Shown piece by piece: positions 46,446 to 58,382 of a stretch of DNA of 64,000 bases. Numbering within the stretch: the first letter of the stretch is position 1; every line of letters begins with the position of its first letter. The notes beneath the pieces are model-generated. The model was not told the DNA's origin. It worked only from the letters and a program-made list of their open reading frames with translations, and did no database searches. Where the stretch lies: positions 15,904,098 through 15,968,097 of the forward strand of contig OY740772.1 in assembly GCA_963513935.1 (NCBI GenBank), in the 5' to 3' direction. Source of the stretch: Aphrophora alni (taxonomy: Eukaryota; Arthropoda; Insecta; Hemiptera; Aphrophoridae). A program made the translations under genes and the position numbers.

Positions 46446-47090
46446 GACCCACGATCGTGAGTTTAAATTGGAGAGATACAATTAGTAGCGCACCTTAGTT
46501 ACTTAGGAATGTAAAAATAATGTTTATGAGAATTAAACACCCCTTGAAATATGTCCAAAAGTTGCAAGATTTTATTTAATTTTATTCGCGTACTCAGATT
46601 GCATACACAACCCCTTGTTATATTTCTCAATTACTGTAAAAACGAATTTAGACAGTCTAAATACAGGGATTAGATTTACAAATTTAATACGATGCTTAAA
46701 TATTGTCAGTTTTTGACAAAACTGGTAATATTTATGTATTTTATTGAACTGAGTTCGAATTTTATATTGGTTTGAGCGTACCTGAGCTCCGTGCGTCTTG
46801 AAAATGTTCTTTTAAAGACAAACTACAATCAGTACGACTTATGCTGAATAGAAAGAAACGTTTCATTTCGGGATGTGATAAAAAAAGAAGTATTAAAAAA
46901 AATGTAAAGTTATGCGTTTATATTATTCCTGATTTATTGTGTTTTTTATCTTAGGATATCAAAACATCGATGCCGATTTTTTTGCAGATGTAGGCTATCC
47001 TTCGTTTTGAGGTCTATCGAGTCTAAAAAAGTAGTTTTGAATTTGTCATGGATCATAAATTTGATATGTGGACTTATTTAGTCAAGGTCA
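46446..47090. other. Stretch without a recognisable gene
   Basis: Contains the diffuse repeat GATGCCGATTTTTTTG...AGTCTAAAAAAGTAG (46970-47035). Confidence 0.4.
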
Positions 47091-47094
47091 TATA

Positions 47095-47673
47095 TAATAA
47101 TGAAGATTATTTTCTGTTAAATGCTGCAGCAACTGCATTTTCTCCGTGCAAAAATGCGGAAACCGTTTCTTAGATTGATTCTGATTTCTGCAGAGACTCG
47201 CCAGGTTCCTATATTAGGTTTCCTGGCCAATGTCGTCATCACTGCATTAAAAGTTTCTTCATTTTGTACGCTCTTTGGACTCCCAGATCTGGTTTAGTCT
47301 GAAACCGAGCCCGTATTTTTAAATTTATTAATCAGTTTGGGCACAGCATCGTATTTGTGGTCTATGCATTTCTTTAAACTTCTGCGTTACATGATGGGTG
47401 TTACCACTTCCAGCCAGAAGGATTATGTAAATACGCCCTTCCTTTGTTAATGGCATTTCTACTGGGTAGCTCCGTTTTTGTGACAAAAATAAAGTGAAAG
47501 TGAATGTACGAAACCTTGCTACCAAACAAACTTTTAGGTTATAAATTAATAGAATACCAAAACACACATTGTAATCAGCTGTTAAGCAATAATATAACCA
47601 GCTGTTGCATATATTAAAAACATCTGTAAAAAAATTAAAGCATGTATCACTATTTTTATGGAGACTTTTGTCC
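47095..47673 (-). pseudogene. Mariner-like transposase, N-terminal HTH part, decayed
   Basis: On the minus strand the frame starting at an ATG at 47456-47458 reads MPLTKEGRIYIILLAGSGNT and then VTQKFKEMHR. After a one-base shift it continues VPKLINKFKNTGSVSD and RSGSPKSVQNEETFNAV, then RKPNIGTWRVSAEI. This is the helix-turn-helix plus GRPKS-type linker that begins the mariner-like transposases whose catalytic and C-terminal parts lie at 6080-6421 and 1-480. One in-frame stop and one frameshift kill it. CACTATTTTTATGGAGAC at about 47648-47666 resembles the terminal CACCATTATTTTATGAACAC at about 592-611 and may be its decayed TIR. Confidence 0.75.
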
Positions 47674-47925
47674 GAGACTCTATTATTTTATATTGGCAAA
47701 GTTTTAGTAAATAGAAATATTTAGCAGTGTTTCAATCAACAATCTTTCATATTTATTATTGAAAAAGAATGTTAAAGTTGACACTTAAAGAAATAAAAAG
47801 AAAACTTCACACATAATTTTTCAATCAGTATTATTTGTTTAAATTTAATGATTATTATTCTAGTAATCAGTGCAAAAGTTTGACACAGTGATAATCCAAC
47901 ATGGCGGTTAGGTCTGCAAAGCCTT
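47674..47925. other. Short stretch without a gene
   Basis: Nothing supported. Confidence 0.4.
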
Positions 47926-47927
47926 AA

Positions 47928-48170
47928 TCAATTATTGTAATCATTATTGGGTAAAGTATCCACAGTAAATAATTGACACATTGTTGCTTGACAATTATAA
48001 TTCACAAAGTCATTAATTAATTTGTTACACACTACAATCTGATTGTTTATTGTTACAATCGCCTCCAGCAGACTCTTCTGGAAGTAACTTGTCACGCGAG
48101 TTGCAACATTGTCACGGTTCACAGGGAGGCATAAGAGTTCTTCATTATCACAAGTCGGACTAGTACAAAT
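47928..48170 (-). CDS. Unrecognised open frame, about 80 codons, minus strand
   Basis: The minus-strand frame is open from a TAA near 48171 to a TGA at 47928-47930. It includes CDNEELLCLPVNRDNVATRV and then YFQKSLLEAIVTINN; the 5' half has balanced codon use and G+C above the flanks. The 3' half (FVNYNCQATMC) is AT-rich and may be non-coding read-through. No ATG begins the frame and the splice sites are unclear. I recognise no family. It may be an exon or an old transposon piece. Confidence 0.3.
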   Translation of the reverse strand: MCTSPTCDNEELLCLPVNRDNVATRVTSYFQKSLLEAIVTINNQIVVCNKLINDFVNYNCQATMCQLFTVDTLPNNDYNN

Positions 48171-48174
48171 TTAA

Positions 48175-49210
48175 ACTAAACACAATCGTTGGTAAAACTT
48201 CATTTTCAAGAAATGAATCAACCACAAGGTGACAGTTTCACAACAAATCTGTTTAATAAAATCAAGATCACAAAGCCTATTGTCGACACATCTTTTCCTT
48301 CCCCAACCCTCGCTTCAATCTACTTCTATAACTCTTCTACATTTTAGAATGTTATTTAAATTAGTTGTTAAAAGATGTTTAACAGCGAACCAATTTTAAC
48401 GAACAAATAAATATTGTGAAATTGTAACCTTGTTACAATTTATTTCAGACAGTTTTTTATAACCTGCGATACAAGCACCTTCCAGGGTACGTAAGACCTA
48501 TTAAAGGAGTAATAAAAAATAATAATTTGGTTTAATTTCGTAGTGATTGGTGATTCAACTTCAATAGTAGTTTTTGCTAAAAATGTTTTAATTTGCTCAG
48601 CTGATTTTTGCTTTTTTTCCCTGAATAACCTTCAAATTTTTTTTTCAACAGACCAATGAGATTGTAACATTTCGATATGTCTATTTGGTGTTTTATATAA
48701 ATAGTGGACTTGAGCATGGAATAAATTGACCACAAGCAATTTATCACACTAATCTGGTCAATTAATTTTCAGATTTCTCAAAAATTTGAACAAAATCAAT
48801 AGAATAGATTTTGAGAAATCATGCATTTTATGTTTTAATTTACTATTGATTTTTTGTTTTCTTTTCTGGTAAACGGTTCTTTTGGGGTAATGGTTTTGGT
48901 TAAGTTATTCACACTAATTTTATCAAAATCGTTACAATCGATTTAAAAACCCACAAATTTCTGTTTTTGTTTCTTACAGCAATTTTAAATTTTGATTTAC
49001 ATAAATTAACAAAAAAAATTTTCAATTTATGTTAAAAATATAATCACTTACATTTAGGCTGTAAACACTCCACAAACAACAAACGATAGGCAGACATTAT
49101 TCCAAAAATAACTTTTTTGAGAGCAATTGACCTCAAAATAGACAATCCAAGAAAAACTGTACAGTGATATTTAGCAATTACATACATTTCAAACAATGTA
49201 TACAAATAAA
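48175..49210. other. Stretch without a recognisable gene
   Basis: 48770-48830 has a short inverted pair (AGATTTCTCAAAA / TTTTGAGAAATC). Nothing else is supported. Confidence 0.4.
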
Positions 49211-49211
49211 T

Positions 49212-50105
49212 ACAGGGTGTTTTGAGAATTCTCAGCCTATATACCACGGTATCAGCACCTACTGTAGTTTTTGAACCATCGGTATACCACATCAGTTTCC
49301 CGTATTTCCTAGAACTCGATTTTCGTCCCTTTTTTCAGTGATTTACACTGTTACATTAAAAAAAATAAAATATACCCATCCCAGGATGAAGTACTCCAAA
49401 CTTCCATCAAATACATCTTTTAAACTATCACAACAAAACATTTTGGGAGAATTACAGGCTACATACAGTATATACAGTTTTTATGAAAAATTGTTTACTA
49501 GAAAATTAATGAACCTGCAGCAATAATATATTTTCTAAGATAAAATGAGCAAATTTTATACTAATAATGTATTTTTTAAAGAGAGAAGAGTTTAAGCAAC
49601 AAATATATTTTACAATATTTGTCACTTTTATAACATAATATTGTTTGTGACGATTAGTTTTAACTAGTTTTTGGGATCCGTGGGTAATTTTATACAATGA
49701 TTATGCATAGTATATTTGCATATTTGCTTGTTTATCTTTCGTTGAAAAATGGCAAAAGCCAAAATATACTCAAAAGTTTATTTATATTTTATTATCTATT
49801 CTCATTATTTATATAATGTACATTTTGGTGAAATCATACACAAAGTTGGGCAAAAGTCCCACATATATTGCAATATCTCAGCTTCTAGTTGGTGCAGGAT
49901 TAATGGAAAGCTCTTGAGGGGGGCTATCTACAGGGTGTTCCAAAACTCAGGTTCTATATACACGGTGTTCCGAAAAATACATAACTTTCTACATTTACAA
50001 CATGGCGGACACAAATTTCAAACCTAGAAAAAGTATTATTTGTTCTTGCCTTCAAGTATATCTCTGTTAAGCCGTTTCCATAATTAAAAAATCACCCTGT
50101 ATATT
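49212..50105. mobile_element. Nested CAGGGTGTTC-type termini
   Basis: TACAGGGTGTTTTGAGAATT (49212), TACAGGGTGTTCCAAAACTC (49929), TACACGGTGTTCCGAAAAAT (49963) and the inverted AAAATCACCCTGTATATTG (50085-50105). The 49963-50105 segment is about 140 bp with two opposing ends and ACATGGCGGAC inside. The other two ends lack a clear partner. Confidence 0.6.
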
Positions 50106-50670
50106 GTAACCTTTTGTACAAAAAATTGAAATTTGTTCAGAAATATCTGTGTTTTGAAAAAAATCACATCTCTTTGCCTGACGCTATGAAACTTACCCTA
50201 GTCGAATGATAAAATACGTTTTGTTTATTGCAAGGACTGGATCCTTATTACGTTAAGAAAACAATTTTTTATTTTTTTATTGGCAGATTGTTTTACAAAA
50301 ATAACTACATTTTAAAAATTTGATGATATGTGTTGGTATTGACCTATCCACCCACCCACTCACTACCCCACCCGCACATTGCATCAGCACAACTGAAGCA
50401 TTTCCTTGATCAATGGACCAGTATGCGGGTAGGCGTTAGTTATGCACAGTTTCCATGATTTGCTTACACAATCAGTCAATCTTCTTCTCTCTACTTACTA
50501 CGTTATTTAAAGACAAGGCTTGATGTACTAAAATATATGTGTTCCTATTTATTCTATTATTCTTTTTTAAATAGATTAGTATTGATTGTATTTATTTAAG
50601 TTTTTTTGTTGTTGAAACACGAAAACCCCCTCGGTCATCATTGCCTTTTAAAAAGAAGAAGAAAAGAACT
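50106..50670. other. Stretch without a recognisable gene
   Basis: Nothing supported apart from a short CCACCCACCCACTCAC tract near 50346. Confidence 0.4.
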
Positions 50671-50671
50671 A

Positions 50672-50805
50672 TAGAGCTCGAATACTTTAACAGCGTCAAA
50701 GTCGGAAGAGAACAAGAGTTGATCAAGAGAGATCTGACAGGAAAGATAAAAAGTGAGATCTAGTCAAAAACTACTTAATAAAAGGTGTATATCCAGCTAG
50801 GTTTC
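50672..50805 (+). repeat. Dispersed repeat D1, copy 7
   Basis: AGCTCGAATACTTTAACAGC, GTCGGAAGAGAACAAGAGTT, GATCTGACAGGAAAGAT and AAGGTGTATATCCAGCTAGG follow the D1 order closely. Confidence 0.8.
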
Positions 50806-51067
50806 CTTTGAATTTCTTAGCTTCAACTCGCTATTTGCTTTTATTAGAAGGGAAAAGTTAGGGAGATTACTTTCTTTCTTCCACTTAACACCTTATAAAA
50901 ACAGTACAAATAAAAAAATGAATCAATTATAAATTTTAAATTTCGATTAACACCAATATTTTATATATAATTCCGTTAGGAATTTCTGTAATTGACGCGT
51001 ATTTCTTTCCCATACAAGCAAAAATAACATAACGACGATTTTCATTCACTCCACTGCAATCCTTTTA

Positions 51068-51315
51068 ATCCGGTCTAGACCGCGCCACTACGAGGTCAGT
51101 GCTACTGCAACACTCTTACGAGAATCATTGTTTGTATTTAATAGCTCTTTGTGTTGTTATTTTGTTTATTTATTAACTTATGTAGGTTTTAAACCTAATA
51201 ATGTTATGAGGCTATTTGAATATATGATATAACCTCTTCGAGTATTTGGTAAAGAGAAATGTAAATTTGATTTGTGATAAGAAATAGGTTAGGTTAGTTT
51301 ATTATATATAAATTA
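51068..51315 (+). repeat. Dispersed repeat R2, copy 2
   Basis: ATCCGGTCTAGACCGCGCCA and CTACGAGGTCAGTGCTACTG onward match 33068-33335 at about 90% over the first 130 bp, with the tail AATAGGTTAGGTTAGTTTAT. Confidence 0.8.
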
Positions 51316-51374
51316 GTTACTGTTTGATGTACAAAAAAGGGGTATAATACACGAAATATGAAGGAAAAAAAAAC

Positions 51375-51680
51375 TATTTAAAATAGAATCTATTTTGTCA
51401 TGTTCAAATCGATTTTTCTAAATTTCAATAAGGTTAGATTAGGTTAGGCTCTTATAATATTATCGTCCCCTATACGAAATTTCAGATTTTTATCTTAATT
51501 TTTCGATTGGTTTCGTGCTTACGTGCAGACAAAAACGTCGACGGACGGACCACATGTAAAAGAAAATCACTTTTTCAGTTTCTTGACGTCATGAAAAGTG
51601 AATATCAGTTAAAGAACAGAGATAGAAATATTTTGCGATGACCAAACTTTTCACATACTTCCTATACTGGGATTTTAGAT
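51375..51680 (+). repeat. Dispersed repeat family E, copy 2
   Basis: CGATTTTTCTAAATTTCAAT, CTTATCTTAATTTTTCGAT, CGACGGACGGACCA and CTTGACGTCATGAAAAGTG match copies at 45.8 and 62.6 kb. Confidence 0.7.
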
Positions 51681-51961
51681 TAGGCTACATCGAATCGATT
51701 TTGTTTGAAAGAATAATCGATACTAGGAAGCTAATAGTTTTGATCCTAGTTTGTTTTCACAACTGTATATCGTTAAAGTTTGGAAGATAGAACACTTATC
51801 ATGTATTTAAGATAAACCTTATCAACTCTTTGTTCCTGTTGGGAAAGTTCAATAAGCTCTTAGTATAGAGATGGCACCTCTGTAGTTGAGGTCTTAGACC
51901 TGTTTTGTTTACTTTCTCCTGTAGTAGAACAGTTACGTCAAGATGTCTGCGTATGAATCCG

Positions 51962-52188
<227 letters not shown>

Positions 52189-52609
52189 TCTGTCGTTTGT
52201 GTAGAGCAAATATTTGTGTCAATCAAATTTGTGATGTACGGTACCTACATTTAATCATAAATCAAGGACTGTTTTATTTATTTTTTAAACTCAAAATGTA
52301 GACTTTCCTTCTATGAGAAGGAAAAAATACTTATTCGTTTTGATCGAAGTCAGCTCTAACGATTTTGATCAAATTTTGTTCAAATGTAACCTAAATAAAA
52401 CGTATTTGCGTATCAAATCTTCAAAATATTCAGTTCGTTACTAGAAGTATAGAAAAAAATGAAATAAAAGGATTATTTGTTTTTTGATACTTTTTTCATA
52501 ATCAACTCTACCGATTTCGTTTAAATTTTGGTGAAATGTGAAGAGTAATTTCCCAAACTATTGTGGCAGTAATTTTTAGTAAAGGTGTTCTCAGGAGCTC
52601 ACTATAGTG

Positions 52610-52725
52610 AGTATGTGGCTTGCCAATTCCGAGAATCCTAGCTGAATCTACAGATTTTTCACGTAGTCTTGAGTTACATCCCTCTCTTTCATCTTTCCTA
52701 TCACGTCTGTCTATTTTGTGATTCT
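52610..52725 (-). repeat. Dispersed repeat D1, copy 8
   Basis: GCCAATTCCGAGAATCCTAG, TAGTCTTGAGTTACATCCCT and TTCATCTTTCCTATCACGTC in minus orientation. Confidence 0.75.
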
Positions 52726-52744
52726 AACGCTATAAGTGTATGCG

Positions 52745-52816
52745 AGGGATGGAGGTTAGGTTATGTTGCGCTAGGTTAGGTTAGGTTCGGTTATATTACG
52801 TTAGGTTAGGTTAGGT
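52745..52816 (+). repeat. Interstitial TTAGG-type telomere-like repeats
   Basis: Two runs of GTTAGGTTAGGTTAGG separated by degenerate GTTCGGTTATATTACG. TTAGG is the standard insect telomere unit. Shorter runs occur at 14012, 33317, 51289 and 51436. Confidence 0.75.
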
Positions 52817-55540
52817 AATTATATACTCTTTTCTTAATTTTTTGTTATAAGGCTTAATTTTTTGATGACTGAAAGGTTTTGTCATCACCTTTTTCAAAGA
52901 CCAAGGAAAAATCCATTAAAGAATAATTGCACTTCAAGAATAATTAGCAAAAATAAGACACTTTTTTCTTGAACACTGTTGTTAAAAATCTGATTTCAAT
53001 CTAGTCAGATTTACAGGTGGGACGTTTTTATTTCACAAACGAAATGAAATTAAAATGTGTTCAAGATATAAATTTTTTAAATACACAAACCTTAGTAAAT
53101 ATTGGTGTATGGTATAAAGAAGTCCACAAGGAAAACTCTGTAATAGAAAAATTGATTTTGTATTTGCATGCGAGAAAGTTTATGCAATTATTCTACATCG
53201 TTTATTTGCTTTACTCGGCAAATTAATAAATAAGTCAGACTCTAGTAAACAAGTATTGATTGAAGTTCTCAACAGAATGCTCAAATTAATTACTGTTGTA
53301 TTGTGGTCCAGTCTTTGTTTGGTCCCTAGTTACTTCTCAAGGGTCTTACATTAATTATTGAATTGATTTGTTGGATGTAATTAAAAACGTTTTGTAATAA
53401 ACCTAACATTTTGGTGTTTTTAAATAAGCTAAATATTTTACAAAAATAAAATGTTCCTCAAAACTAATAGTCACTTAAAAGCGTCACTTCGGTAAACATC
53501 AATCAAAAAGTGAAAAATGATATTTGAAAAAATATTTATTTATTTGTTAAAATCTTAGGAATTTATGTATTTGAAACATTTATGAAATTTCGATTTTAAA
53601 ATTATTTGGTAATGTTATATTGTTCATTTTATTGGTTTAGTATACGCAGACATTTTTGTATTCTACAAATGAATAGAAGGCTTCAATAGTACTGATCAAC
53701 TTACATTATCAAGTGATAAACATGAAATAAAAAAAAAAAGGACTAGTGTCCAAAGACTAAACTAAAACTATAAATCTAAGGAAAAAACCCAAAGCTGAAC
53801 TTTGAGTAAACGTGATAATCAGAAAAACCACAAATCAAACGAATTACTTCAAAAGAAGAATTTGTGAAAAGAAGTAATAAAAAGTGTCCCGGAAATGATG
53901 GACTGGCTATTCATGTTAGGATTAAATACGAAAAAAAATCTACAGTCGAATTCCGCTTAGTTATTCGTCGATCAGCCATTTTGTTCTTTTACAAAAAACA
54001 ATATAACGCCAGAAATAGATAAGTTATTGAGTTCATATTTGGTAGAAGCATTTTGTATGTTACGTTTTACAAGTGTACTAAATACAAACACTTTACTTTT
54101 ATAATTTTCAAAATGCCAGTCGTTATAGCTTTTGGAGATATTTTACGTTAAAAATTAGTTAAAAAATAGAACTAAAGAAGACAATTCATAGTCTGGGATG
54201 ATTACTAATAGAGGCGTGGATGAGCATGAACACAATGCCTTCTATATAGTCCTTGACACTTGGATGTAAATTTAAATTTAAATAAAGAATCAAAACACTT
54301 GTAGATTGAGGCCTCGCTGTTATCTCGAACCAAGGTCAGTTTTACGTGAAACTGCGGGTATTTTTAGACTTGTCACGTTGCCTACACTAAAGTTGATTGA
54401 TAAATTTAAGTGTTGTTTTTTAACTCATGGTAATAATTCTGTTTATAAGTGTAAATCAAAACAGACTTACAACGTGATCACAAATTGTACGGCTGCACTT
54501 CAGTAATATTTGTTTTTTGTAAGACGAAATGTGTAAAACTGTAGATTTCGTGGTGTTTACGGGTATTTTGTAACAAAATTTGTTACGGTAAACATAGATT
54601 TTATAAGAGAAAAATAAAAGTGTTAGACACAATTTTATTACTGGAAGTTGTCTTAAAATACTTTTGTAATAAATCGATGAATATCGTCTTCTGTGAAGAG
54701 GTGCTTAATAAAGGGAGATTCTAAGTCCAAGGATCACAATAAGGTAAACAAGGATTCCCAGAAACACAAAAACAATTAAAACAACTAAGGCTGTAATTAA
54801 TCTAGTTATTTTTATTATGTTACTTTATAATAAACATAATTAATTGTGTTTATTGCAGTTTTGTTTCTTGTTTTTAAGGTTTTGGGTTACTTAATTTCCG
54901 TATTGGTAATAAGAAGTGGGGTGAAGGTGTTGAAAAACAGATTTTTTCGATTATTTCTTATTATAAAAACGTTATATGATAGTTTTAAAGTTTTAAATTG
55001 AATACAACTTGGTTTTTTACCCGTTCCGATACAATTAAAATTGGCAGAGTTATGCACTTTTAAATGTAGACTAGTGCTGGAATTAATAGGTCAGTAAAAT
55101 TAGTCAAAATTATATTGTAATTCGTTCAGGATGCCATATTTAAAATCGATATATTTAGTGATAAAGTATAAAGCATTTTAGAGGGTCTGGAACATTCTTT
55201 AAACAACTGTTTTACGTGAAAAAAATTCGTGGAAATAGTTTTTTTTTGGATAGTATAAAGACTATTTACAATGGGCATTTCAAATTTTGTACTCTATTAG
55301 GATACTCAAAAACTGTTAATTTGAAAAGTTAAAATCGGTTAATAATTAAATTTGTTTAAATAATTGGGGAAAAAATCGATCATATTATCAAAATTTTCAA
55401 ATATTTTTCATTCCTCTAGAAAAGCACCTAAGCACTTGAAACTTTAAAACAATAAGCTCCTTAAGTTACCATGATCCTTACGTAACTTTTATGATTCTTA
55501 AGTTACCATAAAAATTTCATTTAAAAATATTAATTAGTTT
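52817..55540. other. Stretch without a recognisable gene
   Basis: About 54045-54130 is homologous to the interior of the 37.9-kb element. A 66-codon plus frame at 54306-54506 starts after an acceptor-like CACTTGTAG and reads CCFLTHGNNSVYKCKS, but nothing else supports it. Confidence 0.4.
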
Positions 55541-55544
55541 ACGA

Positions 55545-55765
55545 GAATAACAAACACCCAGAACACAATTCTCACAAAAAATACGCCTAAGTATCAGACG
55601 CGTTTCAACGACAAGGTCGTCCTCTTCAGTGATACACGAGCTACACCAAGTTATAGTTTGATTGGTGTAGCTCGTATATCACTGATGAGGACGATCTTGT
55701 CGTGGAAACGCGTCTGATACTTGAGCGTATTTTTTGTGAGAATTGTGTTCTGTGTGTTTGTTATA
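55545..55765. ncRNA. Foldback carrying a pair of hammerhead-ribozyme-like motifs
   Basis: Arms of about 100 bp (about 55545-55649 / 55662-55765) with few mismatches. Plus-strand motif, 55671-55725: TATCA, CTGATGA (55682), hairpin ACGA-TCTTG-TCGT, GAAAC (55705), GCGTC (55710-55714), TGATA. TATCA/TGATA gives a 5-bp helix I next to the core, followed outward by an internal loop and CTC/GAG. Minus-strand motif in the left arm (55588-55640): TATCA, CTGAAGA, hairpin ACGAC-CTT-GTCGT, GAAACGCGTC, TGATA. The ACGCGT palindrome would form helix III only between two copies. Extra G residues at the base of helix II depart from the canonical form, so activity is uncertain. Confidence 0.6.
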
Positions 55766-57145
55766 CTGTATAAATTTTTCTCATAAGTCAAGCTCAACAT
55801 TTAATATAGTTTACGAGAAATTTAATTTATTTATTAAAAAAAGGTAAAATTTTTAATAAAATGGTCCAGTTGCTGTTGTTGTATACATTTTTACAATACA
55901 GTTTTACAATACATTTTTAAAGATTTTTGGCTAATTTCACTGCCATATAACACACGATATTTTCGCGTTTTAATCAATATTAATTTGAGAGTAAATGTAT
56001 TAGAATACTTAATCTTACATATATTTTGTTCTGCCCCAGATGCGTATTTATTTACTATAAGGCCGATTTTAATTATTGCAGTGTCAAATGAAATAGTATT
56101 AATTGCAGATTTCCCAAACATTATTTATTTTCCTTGGAAACATTTAATTATATTGTAAATAACATGTTTCACAACAAAAATAATTTGAAACTCTAAAATA
56201 CGTTTTATTTTGTTGTTTTGTTTGAAAATTTATAACAGCTGTTTTAAATTATTTTTAGGTTGACTTATATAGTTTATACTTTATTTGTGCGGATTCACAT
56301 TGTGTTATGATTGATTGCTTATATTTCGCAAAACTAAACAGTTTATATGGCTTGTTGTTAACGTCTGACAATTAGGTCTGATTATTTTATCTCACAAATG
56401 TTAACTGTACTTCTTAACTGTACATACTTTATAGCAATTCCTTTATTTGTGACTTATTACTTAGATCTCACGAAAAATAACGGTTTATGTGGCTTATTGT
56501 TATTAAAAACTGTTAAAATTTTTAACTGAAAACGAGCGGATGCTTTGAGATTTGATTTGTAGCTTTCTAATAAAAACTGAGAACTTTATTGAAATGAAAG
56601 GAAAATATTTGTACAACCAAAAATTTAAAATGAATTTAATTTTAAATAACAATATTTCAGACTAAATAGAACGCTGTTTGTTCATTATTATTCCGCAAGA
56701 AAATTGATTGATTATTGTTATTTTGCACTTGATAAATTCATACATTAGTCTAACATAACCTGAAAATTCTTTTTAAACTTATGCAAATAAAACGAGTAGT
56801 TTGTGAACTGGTTATTAAGTAATAAGTGTTTATTTTTAGCTTTTTAATTACTGTTTATTTATTTTCCGTTACTAGAGTTTATATTAGTAATTATTTTAAT
56901 GTGTGTAATAATCTTCTAAAACAGCTGTTAATTAAATTAAAATGTCTTATCTTAATATTCGGTATATTTAAACGACTACAGATTTTGTGTCCTTGAGAGA
57001 GAATAAACTGCTCAAATAGATTATGTTTTTTTTTTGCTTAAAAGCAAAAAAAAAAAAACTATCGCTCCAATCATAGCCCTAACAAAAACAGATCATAACG
57101 TTTCCCGCTACATATAACTGACAACTTTTTCAAATTGATAAGAAA
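55766..57145. other. Stretch without a recognisable gene
   Basis: AT-rich; two near repeats of GTTTATATGGCTTGTTGTTA (56340) and GTTTATGTGGCTTATTGTTA (56483) are the only structure noted. Confidence 0.4.
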
Positions 57146-57149
57146 AAAC

Positions 57150-57208
57150 CCTTCAAATATCCTAATAGCGTCAGGGCCGGAAGAGAATAAGAGAGATCTG
57201 ACAGGAAA

Positions 57209-57259
<51 letters not shown>

Positions 57260-57320
57260 TCTAACCCAAGACTATATGGAAAAAAGATGTAAATCCAGCT
57301 CGTATATCGCGGCATTGCCA
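57150..57320 (+). repeat. Dispersed repeat D1, copy 9, with internal (GA)n expansion
   Basis: CAAATATCCTAATAGCGTCA, GGCCGGAAGAGAATAAGAGA, GATCTGACAGGAAAGATGAG, then (GA)n of about 45 bp (57211-57255), then GGGATCTAACCCAAGACTAT and GATGTAAATCCAGCTCG. The GA run sits exactly where other copies read GAAAGAGAGGG. Confidence 0.85.
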
Positions 57321-57700
57321 AGCTCGTAAATTAGAGTTAGACGTTGTAAGCTACAATTTGATGCATACAGGTAAATCAAGCTATGGGCTTCGGGATTGCC
57401 ACAAGTGAAGACTTGAAGTGTACAGAGTTAATTACTGTAATGATTTTCGCAAATTGTGGCTATTGTTCTAACGATTTCATAGAATCTGCACCTATGATAT
57501 TAATTGAAATCATATTAAAACAGGGTTAAAGAAAAATACTGTATCAAACTAATGTGATTGAAAAAAATATAGATTTTTTTTTTTTATGAAATGAGTTTCA
57601 AAATTATACAATGTTATAAATTTCAAGAGTTAATATAATATTATGGATAAATAGGCAACAAAACACAATATTAAAAAAAATGACAGGTAATGCAAATTTG
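57321..57700. other. Stretch without a recognisable gene
   Basis: Nothing supported. Confidence 0.4.
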
Positions 57701-57703
57701 TAT

Positions 57704-57995
57704 ACAGAGTGTTTACAAAAATCGTTGTAAAACTTCAGGAATTAACTCCTTACATCCAAAACCAATGAAAAAGTTTATAAATATATTTCCTAAAATGGCT
57801 AGTTTTTATCTAGCCGCCATTTTGTGTTACTAATAAAGAATTAATATTTTTTAAATGGTAAATGATATAGAGTTGAAATTTTGCATGCTACTTAGTGTTA
57901 TAGAAACCTAATTTTAGAAAAATAATCAACCGCTTTTTTATACTCATTTAAAAATTGTGGCTATTTAAACTTTTAAAAGTTAAATATCTCAAAAA
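57704..57995. mobile_element. MITE-like fragment with CAGAGTGTTTAC end
   Basis: TATACAGAGTGTTTACAAAA at the left, then CTAGCCGCCATTTTGTG and a block (GATATAGAGTTGAAATTTTG) related to the 37.9-kb and 54.0-kb interiors. The right terminus is not found; the next feature is a TA run. Confidence 0.45.
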
Positions 57996-57999
57996 GAGT

Positions 58000-58002
<3 letters not shown>

Positions 58003-58044
<42 letters not shown>
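58003..58044. repeat. (TA)n microsatellite
   Basis: About 20 TA units. Confidence 0.95.
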
Positions 58045-58045
<1 letters not shown>

Positions 58046-58380
58046 CGGGTTTCACTTTTTTCTGGTTTATTTATACTTTCGAAACGTCATAAAAAATGTT
58101 ACCGCCGCGCAATGGTAGAGAGAAGTGAAAAATGTAACTATCAATTTTAAACTTTCAATAAAACAATGTAATAAAAATATTAATTAATTGTAATGGTTCA
58201 ATTTTTATTATTTAACACATATATAAGGTAAAAACCATGATTGTAGGCCCACTTATTGCCACAGAGATAAAATTATACACTGATAGTTTACGTAAAATTT
58301 CTTCTTCTTTTCAAAATGTTTTGTATGTATGTATGTATGGACATACAGTTATTGCATACATATATACATACGTATATATA
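58045..58380. other. Stretch without a recognisable gene
   Basis: Contains a short (GTAT)n run at 58323-58338 and ATACATATATACATACGTAT low complexity. Confidence 0.4.
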
Positions 58381-58382
58381 AT

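Noticed and set aside
53017..53226. 69-codon plus ORF
   Set aside because: Its 3' part contains a 52-bp-monomer-like word (GAGAAAGTTTATGCAATTAT) and composition is ordinary for the region.
54306..54506. 66-codon ORF with several cysteines after an acceptor-like CACTTGTAG
   Set aside because: No start, no donor or poly(A) signal tied to it and no family resemblance; left as an unsupported possibility.
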